NCBI GenBank assembly: GCA_965215225.1
Contig: OZ244039.1
Span: 1-64,000 of the forward strand
DNA: 64,000 nucleotides
Direction: 5' to 3'
Origin: G965215225 sp965215225
GTDB taxonomy: Bacteria > Pseudomonadota > Gammaproteobacteria > CBDBNL01 > JAAOII01
The translations under genes and the position numbers were made by a program. This document shows, one piece after another, positions 39,051 through 48,212 of the stretch; within the stretch, counting starts at the first letter, position 1, and every line of letters starts with the position of its first letter. Below the pieces are notes generated by a model. That model was not told where the DNA came from. It did not search any database and saw only the letters and a list, made by a program, of their open reading frames with translations.

Positions 39051-39470
39051 TCACCTTAGTTAGATTATAACAAAAAATAACAACCGCAAATTTGCATCAT
39101 AAATGCATCTTTGACGGGATTATATAATCCCATCCAATAATATCAATCAAGAGGTTTCGTGTAAAAAGCATTATACTCACTTGTATTCACTTATACTCAC
39201 ACTTAGCTGCTTAAATGGTTGCATTTTTTAGCATTCCTTAAATAATAAAAGTTTTGCATTGAAACAATTATAGTAAAAAATTAATTTTTTTTCACTTTTT
39301 TTGGTTTTTTTTTGGTTTTTTTTTAGTTTTTTTGGGTTTTTTTGATTTTTTTATTTCTTTCTCATGCTTTTATAAGCCGCGAATTTTGAACAAAAGAGAA
39401 ATCTTTATGAGTTGGAAGAGCGGCTATTAGAACATAGGAAGAGAATAAATGAGAGATCAGATTGAGATGC
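39051..39470. other. AT-rich spacer upstream of array copy 4
   Basis: Holds the array leader (TATAAT at 39064-39069, minus strand), an unusual T-rich run with spaced GG pairs at about 39285-39355, and an orphan cassette 3' flank (CTTTATGAGTTGGAAGAGCG, near 39403-39423). The flank has no gene attached, so a further array gene may have been lost here. Confidence 0.5.
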
Positions 39471-39840
39471 CATTTCGGTTAAAGCGGTTGAAGCTGAGGG
39501 ACTAGTCAAAGTCAGTCATCCGTTTAGTAAGGAAGTATTAAGAAGTATTAAGGAGGGAAGCAGCTCGTCTAAACAAAATTGGTCTAGTTGAGGTTTCCCA
39601 GTCGTCCCATCCAAAGACCATCAACTATGCCACTCGGTAGGATTCATAGGAGCGCCATTTCGATTGAAGCGGTTGAAGCTGAGGGACCAGTCAAACCCAG
39701 TCATCCGTTTAGTAAGGAAGTATTAAGAAGTATTAAGGAGGGAAGCAGCTCGTCTAAACAAAATTGGTCTAGTTGAGGTTTCCCAGTCGTCCCATCCAAA
39801 GACCATCAACTATGCCACTCGGTAGGATTCATAGGAGCGC
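39471..39840. repeat. Two 185-bp tandem repeats
   Basis: CATTTCGGTT-type starts at 39471, 39656 and 39841 give a 185-bp period. Each unit has the 144-bp unit's content plus about 41 bp (ACTATGCCACTCGGTAGG...) that matches the lipoprotein gene sequence next inward from the stop. Confidence 0.9.
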
Positions 39841-40560
39841 CATTTCGGTTAAAGCGGTTGAAGCTGAGGGACCAGTCAAACCCAGTCATCCATATATTAA
39901 GGATATATTAAGGAAGAAAACCGCTCGTCTGAACGGGGCTGGTTTAGTTCGGGGTTGCCAGTCGTCCCATTCAAATAGCTACACCATTTCGGTTGAAGCT
40001 GTTCAAGCTGAGGGACTAGTCAAACTCAGTCATCCATATATTAAGGATATATTAAGGAAGAAAACCGCTCGTCTGAACGGGGCTGGTTTAGTTCGGGGTT
40101 GCCAGTCGTCCCATTCAAATAGCTACACCATTTCGGTTAAATCTGTTGAAGTTGAGGAACTAGTCAAAGTCAGTCATCCATATATTAAGGATGCATTAAG
40201 GAAGAAAACCGCTCGTCTGAACGGGGCTGGTTTAGTTCGGGGTTGCCAGTCGTCCCATTCAAATAGCTACGCCATTTCGGTTGAAGCTGTTCAAGCTGAG
40301 GGACTAGTCAAACTCAGTCATCCATATATTAAGGATGTATTAAGGAAGAAAACCGCTCGTCTGAACGGGGCTGGTTTAGTTCGGGGTTGCCAGTCGTCCC
40401 ATTCAAATAGCTACGCCATTTCGGTTGAAGCTGTTCAAGCTGAGGGACTAGTCAAACTCAGTCATCCATATATTAAGGATATATTAAGGAAGAAAACCAC
40501 TCGTCTGAACGGGTCTGGTTTAGTTCGGGTTTGCCAGTCGTCCCATTCAAATAGCTACGC
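39841..40560. repeat. Five 144-bp tandem repeats derived from a lipoprotein gene 3' end
   Basis: CATTTCGG/CATTGGG starts at 39841, 39985, 40129, 40273, 40417 and 40561 give an exact 144-bp period. Read on the minus strand each unit contains a decayed copy of the C-terminus of the adjacent gene: YLNGTTGNPELNQPRSDERF versus FLNGTGKPQLNQTRLDERLP. 144 is divisible by 3, which creates an open plus-strand frame with 48-residue repeats; I do not believe it is a gene. A degenerate sixth unit runs to about 40720. Confidence 0.93.
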
Positions 40561-40724
40561 CATTGGGTTAAAGCTATTGAAGCTGAGGGACGAGTCAAAA
40601 AACTGGTCATCAATTTAAGAAAGGAAGCAGATTGGCTAAATGGGTCTAGTTGGAGTTCATCTGTCCTAGCCATTTCAGTTGAAAGAGGTTGAAGCTAAGG
40701 GTCTAGTCAAAGTCAAGCATCCGT

Positions 40725-43700
40725 TTATAAGGAAGGAAGCCGTTCGTCCAAACGGGTCTGGTTTAGTTGGGGTTTGCCAGTCCCATTCAAAAACCACCAG
40801 CTACGCCATTCGGCAGGACTAGTGGGCGTGCAGCGAATGGCGGGATATTCATCCGACTCACCAAAATCCCAAATAAGATGGTCATCAGTTTCTTCACCTG
40901 CTTCAATGCTCCCACTATTATCCCTATCACACCAAACAGCCAATGGCACGTCCCCTTCGTCAAATATACCTGTCTCATCATTCCAATCCTCATAAATATC
41001 CTTATAGTCAGTTGGACTGCGAAGCTGATAACCGGTTCTGGCCTCGCCAGGGTCGCCACTACCAACACCGCTCGTCTCACTGTCCCAATAGGAAGCAATT
41101 CCAGTCCCGCTTCCACCCTCTGCCAGCATAGCAGTATTACTGCCTGAGACTACATAGGAATAAGCAACCTTGCCAGAGCCAAACTCTCCCACCAGACCGC
41201 CTACACTACTATTCCCGCTCACCTCACCCACCACAACCGAAGAAGAATAAACCCGAGCATATTCACCATACCCCACCAGACCGCCTACATCATTAGGCCC
41301 GCTCACCACACCTGCCACAACCGAAGAAGAATAAACCCGAGCATCTTTACCATTCCCCACCAGACCGCCTACCCAAAGACTCCCACTCACCTCATCCACC
41401 ACAACCGAAGAAGAATAAACCCGAGCATCTTCACCATTCCCCACCAGACCGCCTACACCACTCCCCTTCCCCCCACTCACCTCACCCACCACAACCGAAG
41501 AAGAAAATATCTGAGCGCTGACACCCCGCCCCACCAGACCGCCTACACCCCTCTCACCACTCACCTCATCCACCACAACCGATGAAGAATTGATCAGAGC
41601 CGAATTACCCCACCCCACCAGACCGCTTACAAAACCATCCCCTGTCACCTCATCCACCACAACCGAAGAATAATGAAACCGAGCCGATTCACCCTCACCT
41701 ACCAAACCACCTACAAAATTCTTACCTATCACTGTCTCAGCACTAAGCTTAAGATTGCGAATCTCTGAATTCGCAGCCACCTGGCCAAACAAACCCACAC
41801 AATTCTCACTTGAACGACTAATGTTTAAATCACTAATCGTCCAATCATTTCCTTCAAAAGTCCCATTAAAAGGATCTCCTTGACATTCCCTCCTACTAGA
41901 ACCATTATCATGACCTAGCGGTTGCCAGCCTTTGCCTCCATCAGCATTCGCATAGCTTAGAAGACTTATATTCGCAACCAGCTCATAGCCAGAACAAGAA
42001 GTAATGCCGCCGTCACCACCACAGCCAGTAGTGTTGAGCACCGCACTCGCCGATGACCTACGCCCAGTGCCATTTAAAGCATACCTCACTGAATCCAATT
42101 CCGCCGCTGTGGCTATCTCTATCAACCCATCGCCATCATCATCTATGTCTTCACTCTCATCACGGCAACCATCCCCATCCTTATCGGTAGAATCACCACT
42201 TACCCAACTTGTCTCGCCAGCAGGACAGGCATCTCCTCCATCATCCAACCCATCATCATCACAATCGCTATCTAATTCACATCCAGCTGGCTCATCCACA
42301 TCATCCAACCCATCATTATCATCATCATCATCCACGCTATTCGCTCGCCCATCTCCATCTGTATTGATGCCCGGCCGAATACCACCGCTTTTGTAGTCTT
42401 CAGCATTCTCACTCCAAACAAAAACTATCACTATCGGCTCCTGCCTGCCATCACTAAGAGTCCCTATAATCCGAAAAGTCCAATCGGATTGATTATCTAA
42501 CCCAGTAAAATCATAGCTGTCATCAACAAATTCGGCTATGCTGATATTTCTATCTTCTACTACCACCCCGTTTTCACTGGTTGCCGTGATCTTCAAAGAA
42601 GCGAAATTACCAAAGTCCGATTGGTTGTTTATGCGAAAACCGCCCTCAATGGGAGCAAAAGTGAGATTTGCCTCAAAGGAATAAAGCATCCCGTCTAAGC
42701 GGGCCTGGTTTAGTTGGGGCTTGCCACCAACCAAAGACCACCAGCTACGCCAATCATCAGGAGGTATTGGAGTGCAGCTAATGGCGGGATATTCATCCGA
42801 CTCACCAAAATCCCAGATGCGATTGGCATTGGTTCGCTCAGCTGCCTCAATGCTCCCACTGTGATCCCCATCACACCAGACAGCCAATGGCACGTCCCCT
42901 TCGCCAAATATATCTGTCTCATTATCCCAATCATCATAAATCCCCTCATAATCAGTTGGACTGCGAAGCTCATTACTGGTCTTGGCCTCGCCAGAGTTGC
43001 CACTAAAAACACCACTCGTATCCCTGTCCCAATAGGAGGTAACTCCTGCCCCAAACTCATTCCCAACCAGCATATTAGTATTACTGCCTGAAACCACATA
43101 AGAGTAATCAACCCCACCGCCACCAAGGTTTCCCACCAAGCCACCTACACTACCAAACCCCATCAGTTCATCCACTACAACCGAAGAAGAAAAAATCCGA
43201 GCCGATCCACCAGACCCCACCAGACCGCCTACATAATGATCCCCTCTCACCTCATCCACTACAACCGAAGAAGAATAAATCCGAGCCGAGCGACCATCCC
43301 CCACCAGACCACCTACATTATTACCAGTCCCACTCACCTTATCCACTACAACCGAAGAAGAATAAATCTGAGCCGAGCGACCATCCCCCACCAGACCGCC
43401 TACCTGACTAAAAACGTCGTCCCCGCTCACCAAACCCGCCACAACCGATGAAGAAAATATCTGAGTGCTGACACCCCGCCCCACCAGACCGCCTACACCA
43501 CTACCCCCGCTCACCAAACCCGCCACAACCGATGAATAATAAATCTGAGCATCTCCACCAAACCCCACCAGACCGCCTACATAACGATCCCAATGATCCC
43601 CGCTCACCTCACCCACCACAACCGAAGAAGAATTAATCTGAGCCGAGCGACCATACCCCACCAGACCGCCTACATTATTACCAGTCCCACTCACCTTATC

Positions 43701-46025
43701 CACTACAACCGAAGAAGAATAAATCTGAGCCGAGCGACCATACCCCACCAGACCACCTACATTATCACCAGTCCCCCTCACCTTATCCACTACAACCGAA
43801 GAAGAATTAATCTGAGCCAAGCGACCAGACCCCACCAGACCGCCTACATCATCATCCCCGCTCACCTCACCCACCTCAACCGAAGAAGAATTAATCTGAG
43901 CCGAGCGACCCCACCCCACCAGACCGCCTACATCATCATCCCCGCTCACCTCACCCACCTCAACCGAAGAAGAATCAATCCGAGCATCTTCACCAGCCCC
44001 CACCAGACCGCCTCCGCCACTCCCGCTCAACTCGCCCATCACAACCGAAGAAGAAAATATCCGAGCACCTCCACCATCCCCCACCAGACCGCCTACCCAA
44101 ATACTCCCACTCACCTCATCTACCACAACCGAAGAAGAATAAATCCGAGCACCTCCACCAGACCCCACCAGACCGCCTACACTAGAATCCCCGCTCACCT
44201 TGCCCGCCACAACTGAAGATGAAACAATTCGAGCACCTCCACCATACCCCACCAGACCGCCTACACTAGAATCCCCGCTCACCTTGCCCGCCACAACTGA
44301 AGATGAAACAATTCGAGCACCTCCACCATACCCCACCAGACCGCCTACATAACGATCTACACGATCCCTATGATCCCCGCTCACCTCACCCACCTCAACC
44401 GATGAAGAAACAATCCGAGAGTTCCAACCATCCCCCACCAGACCGCCTACTCTAGAATCCCCGCTCACCTTGCCCGCCACAACTGAAGATGAAACAATCC
44501 GAGAGTTCCAACCATCCCCCACCAGACCGCCTACTCTATCTTCACCTATCACTGTCTCGGCACGAAGCGTAAGATTGCGAATCTCTGAAGACCCAGCTAC
44601 ATGACCAAACAAACCCACACAATCCTCACCTGAACGCCTAATATTCAAATCACTAATCATAAAATCATTGCCTTCAAAGGTCCCATCAAAAAAAGCCCCT
44701 TGACATCCGCCTCTACCACTATTTGTATCATGACCTAATGGCTGCCAGCCTTTGCCTTCATCAGCATCCGCATAGGTTGCAAGACTGATATCCGCAACCA
44801 GCTCATAGCCAGAACAAGAAGTAATGTTGCCATCACCACCGCAACCAGTGGTATCGAGCGCCTCATCCTCCGATAACCTAATCCCACTACTATTTAAAGC
44901 GTAGCGAATTGCATCCAATTCGGCCGCCGTGGCTATCTCTATCAACCCATCGCCATCATCATCTATGTCCGTTCCATCCATAAAAGTATCATTATCGCAA
45001 TCGGCTATCAGTATGCAGTGAGGCGCCGCCTCCTTCCCATCTAGGATGCCATCATTATCGCAATCGCTATCTAATACACATCCATCTGGCTCATTCACAT
45101 CAGCCAACCCATCATTATCGTCATCTGTGTCTTCAATACTCTCATCAAGGCAACCATCCCCATCATTATCGCTAGAACTATTGCTCGTCCACCCTTCCTC
45201 GCCAGCTGGACAATCGTCTTCCTCATCCCCAACATCATCATTATCGCAATCAGTTTCCAGTATGCATCCCTTCGCCTCATCCCCATCTAGGATGCTATCA
45301 TTATCGCAATCGCTAACTAATTCACATCCAACTGGCTCATCCACATCATCCAACCCATCATTATCATCGTCCTTATCCACACTATTCGCTCGCCCATCTC
45401 CATCCGTATTTATGCCTGGCCGAATACCACCTCCTTCTTCGTGGTCTTCCTTATTCTCAGGCCAAACAAAAACTATCATCACCTCCCGCTTCTCTCCATC
45501 ACTAAGAGTCCCGATAATCCGAAAGGTGTAATTGGATTCATCATCTAACCCAGTAAAATTATAGCTACTATCAATAAATTCATCTGTGTCGATATTTGGC
45601 TCTTTTATTACCGTCCCGTTTCCACTGGTTGCCGTGATACTCAAAGAAACCATATCGCCAAAGTCCGATTGGTTACCTATAACAAAACCCCCGCTTATCG
45701 GAGCAAAAGTGAGCTCTACCCTATAAGTTCTGGAAGGACTAGGAGTATCCTCTTCTTCTGAATAACCGCCAGCACAAGCAGTAAGAACTATCGATAAGAA
45801 GCCTGCCTCGACTAAAAGGAAAAGAGACCGCCTCGCCCTTGCCAAGCAAATGGGGGGGGGGGGGGGGGTGAAGAAAAAAGGCATAGTAAGGGAACCAAAG
45901 AGGCTGCCTAAAGGCATATTATTAAGAGAGCCAGAGAAGCGGCCTAATAGGACCCTAAAAGAAAGTATAAAAAAGGAGCCACCCAAACGAAAGGCTTGAC
46001 TCAAAAAATAAGAGAATCTGTTCAT
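40725..46025 (-). CDS. Double-length GLUG lipoprotein (class B), 17 + 7 repeats
   Basis: 1766 codons in the longest frame. Two complete class B proteins are joined head to tail. Module 1: signal peptide (SLFLLVEAGFLSIVLTAC), fibronectin-like domain (VELTFAPISGGFVIGNQSDFGD), Asp-rich TSP3 repeats with Cys pairs, cap, 17 GLUG repeats, AVWCDGDHSG...YPAISCTP, GKPQLNQARLDGML. Module 2 follows at once with YSFEANLTFAPIEGGFRINNQSDFGN, TSP3, cap, 7 GLUG repeats, AVWCDRDNSG...YPAIRCTP, LNQTRLDERLPSL, and lacks a signal peptide. The start is unclear: the ATG at 46025 or 45884 reads through a C17 tract, while the TTG at 45845 lies 7 bases after it. The codon aligned with the ATG of the 53023-55050 gene is GCG here. 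Confidence 0.85.
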   Translation of the reverse strand: MNRFSYFLSQAFRLGGSFFILSFRVLLGRFSGSLNNMPLGSLFGSLTMPFFFTPPPPPICLARARRSLFLLVEAGFLSIVLTACAGGYSEEEDTPSPSRTYRVELTFAPISGGFVIGNQSDFGDMVSLSITATSGNGTVIKEPNIDTDEFIDSSYNFTGLDDESNYTFRIIGTLSDGEKREVMIVFVWPENKEDHEEGGGIRPGINTDGDGRANSVDKDDDNDGLDDVDEPVGCELVSDCDNDSILDGDEAKGCILETDCDNDDVGDEEDDCPAGEEGWTSNSSSDNDGDGCLDESIEDTDDDNDGLADVNEPDGCVLDSDCDNDGILDGKEAAPHCILIADCDNDTFMDGTDIDDDGDGLIEIATAAELDAIRYALNSSGIRLSEDEALDTTGCGGDGNITSCSGYELVADISLATYADADEGKGWQPLGHDTNSGRGGCQGAFFDGTFEGNDFMISDLNIRRSGEDCVGLFGHVAGSSEIRNLTLRAETVIGEDRVGGLVGDGWNSRIVSSSVVAGKVSGDSRVGGLVGDGWNSRIVSSSVEVGEVSGDHRDRVDRYVGGLVGYGGGARIVSSSVVAGKVSGDSSVGGLVGYGGGARIVSSSVVAGKVSGDSSVGGLVGSGGGARIYSSSVVVDEVSGSIWVGGLVGDGGGARIFSSSVVMGELSGSGGGGLVGAGEDARIDSSSVEVGEVSGDDDVGGLVGWGRSAQINSSSVEVGEVSGDDDVGGLVGSGRLAQINSSSVVVDKVRGTGDNVGGLVGYGRSAQIYSSSVVVDKVSGTGNNVGGLVGYGRSAQINSSSVVVGEVSGDHWDRYVGGLVGFGGDAQIYYSSVVAGLVSGGSGVGGLVGRGVSTQIFSSSVVAGLVSGDDVFSQVGGLVGDGRSAQIYSSSVVVDKVSGTGNNVGGLVGDGRSARIYSSSVVVDEVRGDHYVGGLVGSGGSARIFSSSVVVDELMGFGSVGGLVGNLGGGGVDYSYVVSGSNTNMLVGNEFGAGVTSYWDRDTSGVFSGNSGEAKTSNELRSPTDYEGIYDDWDNETDIFGEGDVPLAVWCDGDHSGSIEAAERTNANRIWDFGESDEYPAISCTPIPPDDWRSWWSLVGGKPQLNQARLDGMLYSFEANLTFAPIEGGFRINNQSDFGNFASLKITATSENGVVVEDRNISIAEFVDDSYDFTGLDNQSDWTFRIIGTLSDGRQEPIVIVFVWSENAEDYKSGGIRPGINTDGDGRANSVDDDDDNDGLDDVDEPAGCELDSDCDDDGLDDGGDACPAGETSWVSGDSTDKDGDGCRDESEDIDDDGDGLIEIATAAELDSVRYALNGTGRRSSASAVLNTTGCGGDGGITSCSGYELVANISLLSYANADGGKGWQPLGHDNGSSRRECQGDPFNGTFEGNDWTISDLNISRSSENCVGLFGQVAANSEIRNLKLSAETVIGKNFVGGLVGEGESARFHYSSVVVDEVTGDGFVSGLVGWGNSALINSSSVVVDEVSGERGVGGLVGRGVSAQIFSSSVVVGEVSGGKGSGVGGLVGNGEDARVYSSSVVVDEVSGSLWVGGLVGNGKDARVYSSSVVAGVVSGPNDVGGLVGYGEYARVYSSSVVVGEVSGNSSVGGLVGEFGSGKVAYSYVVSGSNTAMLAEGGSGTGIASYWDSETSGVGSGDPGEARTGYQLRSPTDYKDIYEDWNDETGIFDEGDVPLAVWCDRDNSGSIEAGEETDDHLIWDFGESDEYPAIRCTPTSPAEWRSWWFLNGTGKPQLNQTRLDERLPSL
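43130..44545 (-). repeat. GLUG-coding DNA repeats, about 75-110 bp each
   Basis: Core CCCACCAGACCGCCTAC recurs roughly every 75-110 bases (28-residue unit where 84 bp). Two adjacent 84-bp units near 44173-44340 are practically identical at the DNA level, showing recent unit duplication within the beta-helix. Confidence 0.88.
45852..45868. repeat. Homopolymeric tract, 17 G on plus (17 C in the coding sense)
   Basis: An uninterrupted run of 17 in the leader of the 40725-46025 gene, coding five Pro just before the signal peptide if the upstream ATG is used. Length changes would shift that frame, or alter the region just 5' of the TTG at 45845. Confidence 0.95.
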
Positions 46026-46078
46026 AATAGTATTAGTGGTTATATTAATTATTAAAATTTTTGGTACTAAAGAAACTT

Positions 46079-46087
46079 ATTATACCA
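46079..46087 (-). promoter_or_regulatory. Extended -10 (TGGTATAAT)
   Basis: TGGTATAAT on the minus strand, 54 bases upstream of the ATG at 46025. The same TTTGGTATAAT context is seen three times upstream of the class B gene at 53023-55050. Confidence 0.5.
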
Positions 46088-46099
46088 AAAAAAATGGAG

Positions 46100-46262
46100 G
46101 TTATATACTATTTTCTATAAAAAAAGATATTATGAAAAAGAAAGTCCCAAAGCGAAGTTTAACCGCTTTACAGATTTTCTTTCACAACCTTTCGTCAAAA
46201 AGAAGGCAACAAATAAGGGAATTTATGGATTTGTGGAAAATAAGATATAATTCCCATTTTTT
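46100..46262 (+). repeat. Third copy of the MKKKVPKRS element
   Basis: Plus strand 46132-46258 reads MKKKVPKRSLTALQIFFHNLSSKRRQQ..., closely matching the minus-strand elements at 34098-34220 and 36640-36762. The frame continues to 46323 but only this part is conserved. It could be a small basic peptide gene or a non-coding intergenic repeat; base changes are spread over all codon positions and one copy is frame-broken, so I favour a repeat. Confidence 0.55.
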
Positions 46263-46292
46263 TATCTTTTTCCCTGTTTTGATAAACTATTT

Positions 46293-46967
46293 TCATTTTA
46301 GCTGCCCTTTTTCAAGCGAATAGATCTTGTCCATCTGATTTGCCAGGCTCTGATTATGAGTAACCACCAGGATAGCAATCCCCAGCTTCTGGCTCAATGA
46401 GCTAATCAGACGGTGAACATGCTGAGCGGTGGTCTCATCCAAATTACCACTTGGTTCGTCCATAAGCAAACAGGCAGGCTGGGTTACCATTGCGCGCGCT
46501 ACTGCCACTCTTTGACGCTCACCACCAGAAAGCTCAGCCGGCTTATGCCGATATCTATTGCCTAGCTCGACCTGTGCCAGCATCTGCTCACTGGTTGCCA
46601 TAGCCTGAACGGGAGGGCGGCCCGCCAGCATCAAAGGCATAGCCACATTCTCCTGAGCGGTAAATTCCATGAGCAGATGATGAAACTGATAGACAAAACC
46701 TATGGTCTGAATTCTTTGTTGAGCAAGCTGATTGGCGGTTAAGCTGCTGGTGTCTATCCCCGCCATAACGACCTTGCCGCTTGTCGGCTTCTCTAAGCCG
46801 CCGAGAATACTGAGCAAGGTGGTCTTGCCGACACCAGATGCCCCTACAATAGCGACCCGCTCGCTGGGCTTTAGACGAAAATCTACTCCTTGAAGCACAC
46901 TGATCTGCTGCCCGCCCAACAAGAAATTCTTGGTAAGCCCATAAGATTCCAGCACTGGTTTATTCAT
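46293..46967 (-). CDS. lolD: Lipoprotein-releasing ABC transporter ATPase
   Basis: 224 residues. Walker A GASGVGKTT (about 38-46), Q-loop QFHH, ABC signature LSGGERQRVAVARA, Walker B LLMDEPSGNLDE, H-loop VTHN. With LolC/E it extracts outer-membrane lipoproteins from the inner membrane and hands them to LolA. It starts 3 bases after the lolC/E stop. Context: surrounded by a dense set of lipoprotein genes. Confidence 0.94.
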   Translation of the reverse strand: MNKPVLESYGLTKNFLLGGQQISVLQGVDFRLKPSERVAIVGASGVGKTTLLSILGGLEKPTSGKVVMAGIDTSSLTANQLAQQRIQTIGFVYQFHHLLMEFTAQENVAMPLMLAGRPPVQAMATSEQMLAQVELGNRYRHKPAELSGGERQRVAVARAMVTQPACLLMDEPSGNLDETTAQHVHRLISSLSQKLGIAILVVTHNQSLANQMDKIYSLEKGQLK

Positions 46968-46969
46968 AT

Positions 46970-48211
46970 CTATTCATATCTGAGCGCCTCGGCTGGCTGA
47001 ACCTGAGCCGCCCGCCATGATGGATAGACGCTGGCAAAAACACTTAGAGAAAAAGTGGCAACAGACACCAGCAATATATCCGAAACAAGGAGCTGGGACG
47101 GCAAATAGCTGATGAAGTAGGTGTCGGGACTGAGAAATTCAACATTCCACAATCTCTCGATACTACTCACTATCGAACCTATATTCAAAGACAGGATAAT
47201 ACCCAAGATGGTGCCACTGGCAGTCCCTATGAGGCCAGCAAAAGCACCATTGACGACAAAGATGGTCACTATGGTTCGGGTGCTCGCCCCCATAGTCCGC
47301 AAAATCGCAATATCATTTTGCTTATCAGTCACCAGCATAACCAAAGTAGAAACCATATTAAAAGCCGCCACCGCAATAATGAGGAAGAGCAGCAGGCCTA
47401 CTAGCCGCTTCTCTAACTTAATGGAAGCAAATAGGTTGCCATAGCTGCGCGTCCAGTTGCGAATGATGAAGCTCTCGCCATAGTCTATTACTAGCTGGCG
47501 GCTAAAGGTCGGGGCGTTGAAAACATCACTGAGCTTCAGGCGCAGTCCCTCAATCCCATCACCAAGTCTGGCAAGCCTAGCCGCATCTCTTAGATGGACA
47601 AAAGCAAGATTGGCGTCTAATTCCGAACCCAGCTCATAGATGCCGCTCACGGTAAAACGACGCAACCGAGGCAGGCTGCCTATAGGAGTGGTAGTAGTAT
47701 AGGGCACCACCAGGATTACCTGGTCGCCTACACCAACACGCAAATGGGCTGCTAATAGGCTGCCTAATACTATCGCAAACTCGTCTGCTCGCAGTTCTTC
47801 CAACCGCCCCGCCTCCATAAAATCGTCAATGATGGATACTTCCTTCTCGTAGGAGGGCTCTATTCCCTGAACTATAGCAGGGCGCGCTCGCCCGCCAGAA
47901 GTCAGCATGCCCTGTAATTGAACATAGGGGACGGCGGTTTCCACCTCCGTCAAAGCTTCCAGCTCCCTGGCAACCTCTTGCCATTCAACCAAGGGGGTGC
48001 GCGCCTCTAAGGTAAGATGGGGAATAGCCCCCAATATTCTTTGTCCTATCTCGCGATGAAATCCGTTCATCACCGAAAGCACCAAGATCAATACTGCGCT
48101 ACCTATCATCAAGCCAAGAATGGTAACCAAGGAAACAAATGAGATGAAGTGATTTCGTTTCTTGGCGCGTAGATAGCGCAAGCCGATAAAAACAGCTAGG
48201 GGGCGAAACAT
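46970..48211 (-). CDS. lolC: Lipoprotein-releasing permease LolC/LolE
   Basis: 413 residues with an N-terminal membrane segment after the family start FIGLRYLRAKKRNHFISFVSLVTILGLMIGSAVLILVLSVMNGF, a large periplasmic domain, and three C-terminal membrane segments containing LVTDKQNDIAILRTMGAS. Only one permease gene is present before lolD. It may be LolF-like, with a homodimer replacing LolC/LolE, or a second copy may lie elsewhere. One base separates it from the nuclease gene stop. Confidence 0.92.
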   Translation of the reverse strand: MFRPLAVFIGLRYLRAKKRNHFISFVSLVTILGLMIGSAVLILVLSVMNGFHREIGQRILGAIPHLTLEARTPLVEWQEVARELEALTEVETAVPYVQLQGMLTSGGRARPAIVQGIEPSYEKEVSIIDDFMEAGRLEELRADEFAIVLGSLLAAHLRVGVGDQVILVVPYTTTTPIGSLPRLRRFTVSGIYELGSELDANLAFVHLRDAARLARLGDGIEGLRLKLSDVFNAPTFSRQLVIDYGESFIIRNWTRSYGNLFASIKLEKRLVGLLLFLIIAVAAFNMVSTLVMLVTDKQNDIAILRTMGASTRTIVTIFVVNGAFAGLIGTASGTILGIILSLNIGSIVSSIERLWNVEFLSPDTYFISYLPSQLLVSDILLVSVATFSLSVFASVYPSWRAAQVQPAEALRYE

Positions 48212-48212
48212 A

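Noticed and set aside
39773..40618. 281-codon plus-strand open frame with 48-residue repeats
   Set aside because: It exists because 144 bp is a multiple of three. It starts at TTG without a ribosome site and overlaps decayed lipoprotein 3' ends on the other strand.
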